Shown piece after piece: positions 1-6,529 of a stretch of DNA of 12,266 nt (positions are counted from its first letter, which is position 1; every line of letters begins with the position of its first letter). Under the pieces are notes generated by a model, which did not search any database, was not told the DNA's origin, and saw nothing but the letters and a program-made list of their open reading frames with translations. The translations under genes were made by a program, and so were the position numbers. This DNA comes from Vallitalea maricola (GTDB lineage Bacteria; Bacillota; Clostridia; Lachnospirales; Vallitaleaceae), in NCBI RefSeq assembly GCF_036985595.1, contig NZ_BTPU01000024.1, forward strand, positions 1-12,266, written 5' to 3'.

Positions 1-51
1 CTACTTTAATTTTACACTAACCATAAAAGTTGAATAAATAAATAAAATGAG

Positions 52-81
52 TTGACAGTATATATATGTCTAAGGTATTAT
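52..81 (+). promoter_or_regulatory. Candidate sigma-A-type promoter for guaA
   Basis: TTGACA at 52-57 matches the -35 consensus exactly and is followed after 18 bp by TATTAT at 76-81. Transcription would start near 88 and leave a leader of about 120 nt before guaA. A second -10-like TATAAT lies at 102-107 but has no good -35 at the right distance. I see no purine riboswitch aptamer in the leader, which is simple AT-rich sequence. Confidence 0.5.
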
Positions 82-207
82 TTTAATATTAATTGATAGA
101 TTATAATAGTTAATTTGTGACTGTAACAATAAGTATATTCATTTATTAACTCATTACATTACTATAAATAACATAAATAAATAACAATCTTTAGGAGGAT
201 ATAATCT

Positions 208-1743
208 ATGAAGCATGAATTAGTCATTGTTTTGGATTTTGGTGGACAGTACAAACAATTGATTGCTAGACGTGTTAGAGAAGCTAGCGTTTATTGTGAA
301 GTTATGCCTTTTGATACTCCACTTAGTAAAATAAAGGAGAAAAATCCTGTTGGTATTATATTCACAGGTGGACCAAGCGTTGTCTATGAAGAAAACGCAC
401 CTATGTTGGAAAAAGAACTATTTGAACTTGGTATTCCTGTTCTTGGAATCTGTTATGGTTCTCAATTAATGGGATATGTTCTCGGTGGAGAAGTTGAAAA
501 AGCACAGCATAGAGAATATGGTAAAACAGATTTAACAGTCAATACTAATAATCTTATGTTTAAAGATGTAGAAGAAAATACAACATGCTGGATGAGTCAT
601 ACTTATTATATAAGTAAACCACCAGTAGGTTTTGAAGTTATTGCGACTACAAAAACATGTCCAGTTGCAGCTATGGCAGATGTAGAGAAAAAATTATATG
701 CTGTTCAATTTCATCCAGAAGTAGTTCATACACCAGAAGGAACTAAGATGTTAAGAAACTTCCTATATAATGTATGTGGCTGTAAGGGCGATTGGGTAAT
801 GACTGATTTCGCTAAAGAGCAAATTAGATTATTAAAAGAAAAAATAGGCGATAAAAAAGTTTTGTGTGCGCTTTCAGGTGGTGTTGACTCATCTGTAGCT
901 GCATTACTTATCCATAAAGCAGTAGGAAAACAATTGACTTGTATATTTGTTGACCATGGACTTCTTCGTAAGAATGAGGGTGACGATGTAGAACGAATAT
1001 TCAAGAAAGAATTTGACATGAACATTATTCGTGTCAATGCTGGAGAACAGTTTATATCAGCATTAGAAGGTATAAGTGATCCAGAGAGAAAACGTAAGAT
1101 TATCGGTGAAGAATTCATCAGAGTTTTTGAAGCTGAAGCTAAAAAAATTGGAACTGTTGATTTCTTAGTTCAAGGAACAATCTATCCAGATGTTATTGAA
1201 AGCGGAACTAAGAACGCAGCAGTAATCAAGAGTCACCATAATGTTGGAGGACTTCCTGACTATGTTGATTTCAAAGAGATTATTGAGCCTCTAAGAGATC
1301 TATTCAAAGATGAAGTTAGAGATGTAGGACGTGCAATAGGTATACCTGAATTCTTAGTAAGCCGTCAGCCATTCCCAGGTCCAGGACTTGCTATAAGAAT
1401 CATAGGAGATATCACTAAAGACAAAATTGCAATATTACAAGATGCAGATTATATCTTTAGAGAAGAAGTGAGAAACGCTGGTCTTGATAAAGAGATATGG
1501 CAGTATTTTGCAGTTCTTACTAACTCAAAAAGTGTTGGAGTAATGGGTGATGAAAGAACATATCATTATACTATAGCTCTAAGAGGGGTAACTAGTATAG
1601 ACGGAATGACTGCTGACTGGGCTAGAATACCTTACGATGTACTTGAAAAAATGTCTGTTCGTATTGTTAATGAAGTGGATAATGTTAATAGAATTGTTTA
1701 TGATATTACTAGTAAGCCACCGGCTACTATTGAGTGGGAATAG
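208..1743 (+). CDS. guaA: GMP synthase (glutamine-hydrolysing)
   Basis: Cytosolic enzyme that converts XMP to GMP using ATP and glutamine-derived ammonia, the last step of guanine nucleotide synthesis. The 511-residue length is normal for the family. The N-terminal class I glutamine amidotransferase domain (about 1-190) has the nucleophile in GICYGSQ (Cys82) and the His169/Glu171 pair in FHPEV. The ATP-pyrophosphatase domain follows, with the P-loop SGGVDSS at 223-229. The C-terminal dimerisation domain carries RQPFPGPGLAIR and ends in the typical PPATIEWE. The ATG is preceded by AGGAGG at 193-198 with 9 bases of spacing, which fixes the start. It appears monocistronic, with its own promoter candidate and a terminator at 1831-1871. 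The closest functional partners in the window are the purine permease and purH. Identity is secure. Confidence 0.98.
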   Translation: MKHELVIVLDFGGQYKQLIARRVREASVYCEVMPFDTPLSKIKEKNPVGIIFTGGPSVVYEENAPMLEKELFELGIPVLGICYGSQLMGYVLGGEVEKAQHREYGKTDLTVNTNNLMFKDVEENTTCWMSHTYYISKPPVGFEVIATTKTCPVAAMADVEKKLYAVQFHPEVVHTPEGTKMLRNFLYNVCGCKGDWVMTDFAKEQIRLLKEKIGDKKVLCALSGGVDSSVAALLIHKAVGKQLTCIFVDHGLLRKNEGDDVERIFKKEFDMNIIRVNAGEQFISALEGISDPERKRKIIGEEFIRVFEAEAKKIGTVDFLVQGTIYPDVIESGTKNAAVIKSHHNVGGLPDYVDFKEIIEPLRDLFKDEVRDVGRAIGIPEFLVSRQPFPGPGLAIRIIGDITKDKIAILQDADYIFREEVRNAGLDKEIWQYFAVLTNSKSVGVMGDERTYHYTIALRGVTSIDGMTADWARIPYDVLEKMSVRIVNEVDNVNRIVYDITSKPPATIEWE

Positions 1744-1830
1744 AAGCGAATGTTATAAACACTGCTTTTCAGTGATTATAGGATAATTCAGCAAATAAAA
1801 CATTTATTAAAGATAAACTAACAAACAGAC

Positions 1831-1871
1831 AAATCAACTCCTATTAATATAATATTAGGGGTTGATTTTTT
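1831..1871 (+). terminator. Intrinsic terminator of guaA
   Basis: The arm beginning AAATCAACTCCTATTA at 1831 pairs with TATTAGGGGTTGATTT, which ends at 1868. The stem is about 14-16 bp with a G-U pair and has a short AT loop. The strand runs straight into six T residues at 1866-1871. It lies about 90 bases after the guaA stop. It also insulates guaA from the leftward vsr gene. Confidence 0.85.
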
Positions 1872-2013
1872 ATAGTCATTTGAGTATAAGTTCTGAAATG
1901 AATCTGCAAGAAATGTAATTATAATAGAGTTAATCTATAATTTGAGTTATTATATGATACAAAGTTAATAAATACGGCTTGTATACAAAATATAATATAG
2001 ATATTTGTAACAG

Positions 2014-2436
2014 CTATTGTATATTTTTATACAGAGCTTCAACCACTGATTGCATTGTTTTATTAAAATCGCGTTTTAGCTCACATTCCCATATAATTAT
2101 AACTTGTATTCCCATATTTTGTAGATCATTTTTATTCTTAATATCTCTAGCCTTATTTTTGTTAATTTTGTCAAGCCAAAACGAAGTATTGCTTTTTGGA
2201 GTTTTATAGTATTTACAATTTTCATGTCCATGCCAAAAACATCCATTAATAAAAATAGCAGTATTATATTTAGAAAGATATACATCAGGACTACCTGGTA
2301 TTTTCCTGTAATGTTTTCGATACCTAAAGCCATTATGATATAAATACTGACGAACCATTAGTTCAGGTTTTGTATCTTTACCCCTGATTTTTGACATTAT
2401 TTCACTTCTCTTTTTTTTAGAAACAGTATCAACCAA
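2014..2436 (-). CDS. vsr: Very short patch repair (Vsr) mismatch endonuclease
   Basis: Nicks DNA 5' of the T in T:G mismatches left by deamination of 5-methylcytosine, starting short-patch repair. Vsr genes commonly accompany cytosine-5 methyltransferases, as here. The 140 residues cover the whole family fold. Visible features are the N-terminal KRSEIMSKIRGKDTKPE helix, PGSPDVYL with the metal-binding Asp51, IFINGCFWHGHENC with His69, and a zinc set Cys66, His71, Cys74 and Cys118 (in IWECEL). Asn64 occupies the place of E. coli His64. The start is a TTG at 2436 with AAGGTGA just upstream (2447-2441). A start at the internal ATG (Met14) would cut into the conserved N-terminal segment. The gene is divergent from the methyltransferase operon, across about 160 bp. 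The expected substrate is deaminated GATC. Confidence 0.93.
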   Translation of the reverse strand: MVDTVSKKKRSEIMSKIRGKDTKPELMVRQYLYHNGFRYRKHYRKIPGSPDVYLSKYNTAIFINGCFWHGHENCKYYKTPKSNTSFWLDKINKNKARDIKNKNDLQNMGIQVIIIWECELKRDFNKTMQSVVEALYKNIQ

Positions 2437-2546
2437 ATCATCACCTTCTTATATTTCTATAGTCCTATATATAATATGTGTAAAATTATATTTAATATAA
2501 CTAATAAAGAAAAGAAATAAACAGAACATACATTTGAATAAAAAGG

Positions 2547-2575
2547 TTGAAAAATCAAATATACTATGTTATTAT
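2547..2575 (+). promoter_or_regulatory. Candidate promoter of the regulator-methyltransferase operon
   Basis: TTGAAA at 2547-2552 is followed after exactly 17 bp by TATTAT at 2570-2575. Transcription would start near 2582, giving a leader of about 15 nt just before the ribosome binding site of the small gene at 2597. ATACATTTG lies 10 bp upstream of the -35 box (2528-2536), and the same 9-mer occurs in the endonuclease promoter. Confidence 0.5.
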
Positions 2576-2596
2576 AAATATAGAAAGGGTGAAAAT

Positions 2597-2800
2597 ATGT
2601 CAAATAATAGTGGTTGGGGAGGAGTAAGAAAAGGTGCTGGCAGGACTCCACTGGAAGCCAATAAAAAAAGAAAAGGCGCTAAGATATATATCACGGATAA
2701 AGTCAAGGAAGATATAGCAGAATATGGACTAGGAAAAAGCTTCTCTGATAAAGCTGTGGAATTAATAAATTCTGAAATAGAAAAAAGAATGAAACAATAG
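2597..2800 (+). CDS. Small ribbon-helix-helix-like protein, possible controller of the R-M system
   Basis: I do not recognise a named family for this 67-residue protein. Residues 6-17 (GWGGVRKGAGRT) form a Gly/Arg-rich basic arm like those seen at the start of some DNA-binding proteins. Residues 25-33 (RKGAKIYIT) look like a beta strand, 34-43 like a first helix and 49-63 (FSDKAVELINSEIEK) like a second helix, which is the ribbon-helix-helix pattern of MetJ/Arc-type regulators. The chosen start is the ATG at 2597, with AAAGGGTG just upstream. An in-frame TTG at 2534 would extend it by 21 residues, but it lies upstream of the proposed promoter and has no ribosome binding site. The stop is 17 bases before the methyltransferase start, so the two are almost certainly co-transcribed. 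The position matches that of controller (C) proteins, though those are helix-turn-helix proteins. The regulatory role is inference. Confidence 0.7.
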   Translation: MSNNSGWGGVRKGAGRTPLEANKKRKGAKIYITDKVKEDIAEYGLGKSFSDKAVELINSEIEKRMKQ

Positions 2801-2817
2801 TGCTTGGAGGAAAAGAT

Positions 2818-4020
2818 ATGAGAAAAACAGTTGTTGAGCTTTTCGCAGGAGTTGGAGGATTTAGAGTAGGACTTGAGAAGTCATCCAGAGAATGGGATTT
2901 TGTTTGGGCAAATCAGTGGGAGCCACTTAGAAAGGCTCAAGACGCATATAAATGTTATGTACACCATTTTGGAGAAAGTGAACGTCATGTTAATGTAGAT
3001 ATTAATGAAATAGATAAAAAGAGTATTCCAGATCATAATCTTCTTGTTGGAGGATTTCCTTGTCAAGATTATAGTGTAGCTTCTACTGGAGCTAAAGGTA
3101 TTCAAGGGAAAAAAGGTGTGTTATGGTGGAATATATTTGAAATTCTTAAAGCTAAAAATCCAGCTTTCGTTCTTCTAGAAAATGTAGACAGACTATTAAA
3201 ATCCCCTTCAAGTCAGAGAGGTAGAGATTTTGGAATAATGCTCTCTTGCTTAAAAGAACTAGGTTACGGTGTAGAATGGAGAGTTATTAATGCTGCTGAA
3301 TACGGTTTGCCACAAAGAAGAAGAAGAGTATTTATATTTGCATTTAGAAATGATACCAAATACTATAATGATTATAAGAATCTAAATTTTAGAGAATGTA
3401 TACATAGTAAGGGCTTTTTCTATAGTCAATTTCCTATTAGTGATGAAGATGGATTATCTAATCAATGTAGATTAGATTATAAAAATATAATCGAGGTGTC
3501 TAATCAATTCAGTTTCAAGTTTATGAATTCTGGAGTTATGATAAATGGATATATATATACAGAATCTGTACAGGCTGATTATAATGGTAAATATGGACTG
3601 TTAAAAAATATTTTGGAAGGTAATGTTGATAGTATATATTATTTAAACGGTGAACTAGGTGATTGGAAATATATGAAAGGTGCTAAAAGGATTGAGAGAG
3701 TTAGTAAAACTGGTCACAAGTATATTTTCTCAGAAGGGAAAATTGCTTTTCCTGACCCAATTGATAAACCTTCGAGAACAATGTTAACAAGTGAAGCTTC
3801 AAAAAATAGGAGTACTCATATAGTTAACGACCCACACACAGGTAAAATGAGGAAATTAACACCATTAGAATGTGAAAGATTAAATGGATTTCCTGATAAT
3901 TGGACTGATACAGGGATGTCAGAGAGATTTAGATACTTCTGTATGGGAAACGCCTTAGTTGTTAATTTAGTTGAACTTATGGGTAAGAAACTTAATAAGA
4001 TTGTGGATTATGAGGAATAG
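2818..4020 (+). CDS. DNA (cytosine-5)-methyltransferase, M.Sau3AI-like (predicted GATC specificity)
   Basis: Transfers a methyl group from S-adenosylmethionine to C5 of cytosine, protecting host DNA from the endonucleases encoded next door. The 400-residue protein has the C5-methyltransferase motifs in order: ELFAGVGGFRVGLE (motif I, 7-20), GFPCQDYSVA with catalytic Cys82 (motif IV), LLENVDRLLKSPSSQRGRDF (motif VI, ENV 121-123), QRRRRVFIFAF (motif VIII, from 166), a target recognition region at about 185-330, and MGNALVVNLV near the C-terminus. The motif I, IV and VI blocks closely resemble what I recall of M.Sau3AI, which makes GATm5C. The start is the ATG at 2818 with GGAGG at 2806-2810. 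A GTG at 2800 is upstream of that ribosome binding site and overlaps the stop of the small gene. The gene is convergent with the endonuclease operon. Confidence 0.95.
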   Translation: MRKTVVELFAGVGGFRVGLEKSSREWDFVWANQWEPLRKAQDAYKCYVHHFGESERHVNVDINEIDKKSIPDHNLLVGGFPCQDYSVASTGAKGIQGKKGVLWWNIFEILKAKNPAFVLLENVDRLLKSPSSQRGRDFGIMLSCLKELGYGVEWRVINAAEYGLPQRRRRVFIFAFRNDTKYYNDYKNLNFRECIHSKGFFYSQFPISDEDGLSNQCRLDYKNIIEVSNQFSFKFMNSGVMINGYIYTESVQADYNGKYGLLKNILEGNVDSIYYLNGELGDWKYMKGAKRIERVSKTGHKYIFSEGKIAFPDPIDKPSRTMLTSEASKNRSTHIVNDPHTGKMRKLTPLECERLNGFPDNWTDTGMSERFRYFCMGNALVVNLVELMGKKLNKIVDYEE

Positions 4021-4042
4021 AGGTCAAAGGTGACCCCTATTC
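4015..4042. repeat. Inverted repeat between the convergent methyltransferase and endonuclease operons
   Basis: GAATAGAGGTCA (4015-4026) and TGACCCCTATTC (4031-4042) form a 12-bp stem with one mismatch around the loop AAGG. The methyltransferase stop codon lies inside the left arm. Neither strand has a T-run after the stem, so it is not a standard intrinsic terminator. It could still slow or end transcription from either side, or protect the 3' ends of the two mRNAs. I see no better terminator for either operon in the 43-base gap. Confidence 0.5.
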
Positions 4043-4063
4043 TAATCTCGCCGAATTTTGGTG

Positions 4064-4678
4064 TTAATTAAGCTTTTTAATAATCCCTATTTTTTTATTA
4101 CCTTTTTTTTGATGTTTAATTTCAAATTTTTTTGGTGGTCCAAGTCCAATAATTACCATAGGGACAGTAAGTAGATTATTTAACGGAATTAGGTAACGCA
4201 GAAATTTTTCATATGTTCCTGTTGCACTATCAAATCCTCCAGCTTTTTTCATTGATTCTGTTGCGCAAATAATTATACCAGCCTTCGTTTGAATAGCTTT
4301 TTCTACATGATTTAGTTCACTAGCTAATATAGGTTTTATTAAATTCCAAGCAATAGCTTCTCCATGATTAAAGGCTACTTCTATAGAGATATTATCTTTA
4401 GCAAAATCTAGTTTCCATCTGTTCTTTTGGTATTTAGTATCGTTGAAAATAGGACTTTGATTCTTCCAATGTAAAGCAATTAATTCTTTTTCAATTAGAG
4501 AATTTAATGCCTCAGAGATACTTTTCGCTTTTCTTTTTTGGGTTTGAAAATAGTTAATGATATCATCATCAGTAATATTATCTAATGTATTAGTTATTTC
4601 TTTCCATAAATTGTTGAATTTAGGTTGTGTTTCAAATATTTCCAATCCATATCTAAATGAATGAGTTATATAGTCCAT
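4064..4678 (-). CDS. BglII/BstYI-like type II restriction endonuclease (second endonuclease)
   Basis: Predicted type II endonuclease of 204 residues in the BglII/BamHI structural class of PD-(D/E)XK nucleases. The N-terminal half contains LWKEI, LIEKELIALHWKN and NRWKLDFAKDNISIEVAFNH. This aligns with the BglII segments I remember: LWKEI, KDELVPKHWKN and IDFGKRDTLVEVQF. Asp91 and Glu100 fit BglII Asp84 and Glu93. The position of BglII Gln95 is Ala102, so the third metal-site residue is changed. The C-terminal half has ICATESMKKAGGFDSATGTYEKF and VPMVIIGLGPP, which resemble the BglII-family core. The start is well supported by AAGGGG just before the ATG. The gene follows the Sau3AI-like gene by 46 bases on the same strand, so it probably shares its promoter. 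Specificity is unknown; a GATC-containing site is likely if the neighbouring methyltransferase protects the host. Confidence 0.8.
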   Translation of the reverse strand: MDYITHSFRYGLEIFETQPKFNNLWKEITNTLDNITDDDIINYFQTQKRKAKSISEALNSLIEKELIALHWKNQSPIFNDTKYQKNRWKLDFAKDNISIEVAFNHGEAIAWNLIKPILASELNHVEKAIQTKAGIIICATESMKKAGGFDSATGTYEKFLRYLIPLNNLLTVPMVIIGLGPPKKFEIKHQKKGNKKIGIIKKLN

Positions 4679-4724
4679 TATATCCCCTTCTTTTTAATAT
4701 AACTAAATAAAACATTGATTGTGA

Positions 4725-6140
4725 TTACTTAGTTAATCCAGTTTTATTTATCTGGTTTAGAATAAAATTATTATTTAACCAAAAACATTGCTTGGTCATC
4801 CATCTTCCATCAGGTAATTCATCTGCATTTTTATTAAACGGTTCATATGAAGCTTTACTAGCATGTGGTCTTACATGACAAACATTATTGTCAGAGGCTG
4901 AGGGCAAGTTATTAAAAACTTTGGTTTTTCGTTTAGTTAAAATAACTCCATTTTTAATGGTTTCTATTGTCTTAAGCCAAACTTGTCTTACTTCGGTTTC
5001 AATAATATTTACGGGCATATTCCAAAACATAGTTTTTTCAAGGATTAATTTCTGAGTATTATCAAATCTATATATTATAAAAAAGAATTTAGTTTCATTA
5101 AGCTTACATCTAAAGTTTGAATTTTCCCAAGTTTCATTAATTAAGGATTTAAATTCAAATGCTGGAAAGGACATATGTTGTTTAATAATTCCGTTTGATT
5201 CAATTCTAATTGTTTTAATTTCAATATTAGCTTTATTAAACTCTTCGGCTGAATTTGAATTTACACCAAGGATTTTTAAGGCAACTTTGGAGGTTTTATC
5301 TTTTGCATGTAAAGATACGTTAAATTCTGAACAAAGTGATTCAATATCTCTTCCATAATACTTAGAAATCTTGTTTTCTACATATGTTTCTAAAGTTTGA
5401 TGTTCTAATATACTCGAGTCCTTTATTATAGGTTCATAAGTTTGCTTTTTTTCGAGGATATAATTTCTTAGAATGTGAGTCATATACGAGTTTTTAAGTG
5501 AGAAAGCTCTTTGTTGAGCTTTAGTATCCGAGTATGGTTGCTTTCTGTAGTTATCCTCTTTTCGACTGCCTTTCGTACAGGCGCCTAGATACATTGTATC
5601 TCCTTCAGATAGTTCGTGTGCTTTTCCTTCACGAATTTTATTAACAATCTTATTCCAGTCTTGTTCAATAATTTGAAAATCTTCTTTTGGATACTGGAAT
5701 AGCTGAGCATATTTTATTATAAAATCCAATCTATCTGCTTTATCATAATCGTGAAGGTAAAATAACAGTAGCAATAAGCTGTTTTTATGTAGAAAAGAAC
5801 TGGTGGAAAAACTTTCGTTAACTATTTCTTCAAAATTTATTACATTCATAACAAGTCTTTCCTTAGCTGAATAAGGTATTGGATTTTTTTTTGTTTTTTT
5901 AATTCTTTTATATGGTGTTACTTTTAGTTCAACCCCTGCATTATTAAAGTCAGGTTCTTTATCACTGTTTAATTCATACATAAAGTGATACTTTTCTATT
6001 ATTTGCCCTAATCCTCCTTTACCTTTATATTCTTCATGTGCATCAGTCAAAATTTCTCTGAATGTTAAACCTTCTATTTGTTTGGCATAACTCTCAATTG
6101 ATTTGGGTGAATACTCATCGTAGGGTAGAGTATTGTTCAT
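4725..6140 (-). CDS. Sau3AI-like type II restriction endonuclease (MutH/Sau3AI family)
   Basis: Predicted to cut unmethylated 5'-GATC DNA. The 471-residue length is close to Sau3AI (about 490). The N-terminal catalytic domain has the MutH-type site EPDFNNAGVELKVTP, with Asp64, Glu71 and Lys73. It is followed by YSAKERLVMNVINFEEIVNESFSTSSFL and, further on, by KAHELSEGDTMYL, CTKGS and QPYSDTKAQQRAFSLKNSYM, all of which match Sau3AI blocks I recall. The C-terminal half (about 260-471) matches the second, non-catalytic MutH-like domain that binds another GATC in Sau3AI. It includes MSFPAFEFKSL, CHVRPH and RWMTKQCFWLNNNFI. The start ATG at 6140 has AGAGAGG upstream. The gene is transcribed away from the permease, with a strong promoter at 6183-6211. 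It leads the endonuclease operon, and its cognate methyltransferase lies in the convergent operon. Codon use and base composition look more AT-rich than guaA or purH. Confidence 0.93.
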   Translation of the reverse strand: MNNTLPYDEYSPKSIESYAKQIEGLTFREILTDAHEEYKGKGGLGQIIEKYHFMYELNSDKEPDFNNAGVELKVTPYKRIKKTKKNPIPYSAKERLVMNVINFEEIVNESFSTSSFLHKNSLLLLLFYLHDYDKADRLDFIIKYAQLFQYPKEDFQIIEQDWNKIVNKIREGKAHELSEGDTMYLGACTKGSRKEDNYRKQPYSDTKAQQRAFSLKNSYMTHILRNYILEKKQTYEPIIKDSSILEHQTLETYVENKISKYYGRDIESLCSEFNVSLHAKDKTSKVALKILGVNSNSAEEFNKANIEIKTIRIESNGIIKQHMSFPAFEFKSLINETWENSNFRCKLNETKFFFIIYRFDNTQKLILEKTMFWNMPVNIIETEVRQVWLKTIETIKNGVILTKRKTKVFNNLPSASDNNVCHVRPHASKASYEPFNKNADELPDGRWMTKQCFWLNNNFILNQINKTGLTK

Positions 6141-6182
6141 TGAACTTCATCCTCTCTTTAGTTTGCTTGATAGTACAAATGT

Positions 6183-6211
6183 ATTATATAGTATTTATAT
6201 GTACATTTCAA
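6183..6211 (-). promoter_or_regulatory. Promoter of the endonuclease operon with flanking operator-like inverted repeat
   Basis: Read leftward, TTGAAA (6211-6206) is followed after 17 bp by a perfect TATAAT (6188-6183). The start would be near 6175, about 35 nt before the Sau3AI-like ATG. AAATGTA at 6177-6183 and TACATTT at 6202-6208 form an inverted repeat placed over the -10/start region and the -35 region. GTAC follows or precedes each half-site. This is a plausible binding site for a dimeric repressor, and the ATACATTTG word is shared with the methyltransferase promoter region. Confidence 0.6.
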
Positions 6212-6500
6212 ATATTGTGTACTTCTTTGGGATAAAAAAACATACTGCTATACAGTATTGAAAGACAAAACTTAAATAAACATTAGACTAACTAGTTAGT
6301 CAGTTGGTTATAAAATGTGATAAATATGGATTTGAAAAAAGATAGTACTGAGGTTTTTGAATAAATTATCCCTCACATAACCACATCCACTAATTATCCC
6401 TCTAATCTACTAAAATAGACATATAGTAAGAAAATAACTTTCCAACCTACAAAAAAACCGAATATTTATCCTGAAATAACAAAAAACATTCGGATTTATA
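6212..6500. other. Non-coding AT-rich intergenic region with several palindromes
   Basis: I find no convincing gene here. The structure visible is an inverted repeat ATACTG/CAGTAT around CTATA (6242-6258), a perfect 16-bp palindrome GACTAACTAGTTAGTC (6286-6301), a direct repeat AATTATCCCTC (6364-6374 and 6392-6402), and CCGAAT/ATTCGG arms 24 bases apart (6458-6463 and 6488-6493). The last pair ends just before the permease promoter. The palindrome resembles operators of TetR-type repressors in style, but no such regulator is encoded in the window. The stretch may be the right junction of the restriction-modification island. Confidence 0.45.
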
Positions 6501-6529
6501 TTGACATGGAAAATTTTCTCTGATAAAAT
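6501..6529 (+). promoter_or_regulatory. Promoter of the purine permease gene
   Basis: TTGACA at 6501-6506 is a consensus -35 box and is followed after 17 bp by TAAAAT at 6524-6529. Transcription would start near 6536 and leave a leader of about 30 nt. That is too short for a purine riboswitch, and none is visible. The CCGAAT/ATTCGG inverted repeat ends 7 bp upstream of the -35 box. Confidence 0.65.

Noticed and set aside
1..207. Possible purine riboswitch upstream of guaA
   Set aside because: The conserved loop and junction sequences of the purine aptamer are not present; the leader is simple AT-rich DNA.
726..1118. Minus-strand open frame inside guaA
   Set aside because: Antisense to the conserved ATP-pyrophosphatase domain and Ser/Ile-rich with no recognisable motifs; a shadow frame.
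1755..1779. Hairpin ATAAACACTG/CAGTGATTAT just after guaA
   Set aside because: It has one mismatch and no T-run. The stronger stem with six T residues at 1831-1871 is the terminator.
1979..1988. TTGTATACAA palindrome downstream of vsr
   Set aside because: Ten self-complementary bases in AT-rich DNA are expected by chance, and it sits after the vsr stop, where no operator is needed.
1979..2209. Plus-strand open frame opposite vsr
   Set aside because: Overlaps the conserved Vsr C-terminal half in antisense, and the product is a random-looking hydrophobic string.
2534..2596. Upstream TTG extension of the small RHH-like protein
   Set aside because: It starts upstream of the proposed promoter boxes and has no ribosome binding site, whereas the ATG at 2597 has AAAGGGTG in place.
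6364..6402. CRISPR-like repeats
   Set aside because: Only two short copies of an 11-base word, with no spacer-repeat periodicity beyond one unit and no cas genes.
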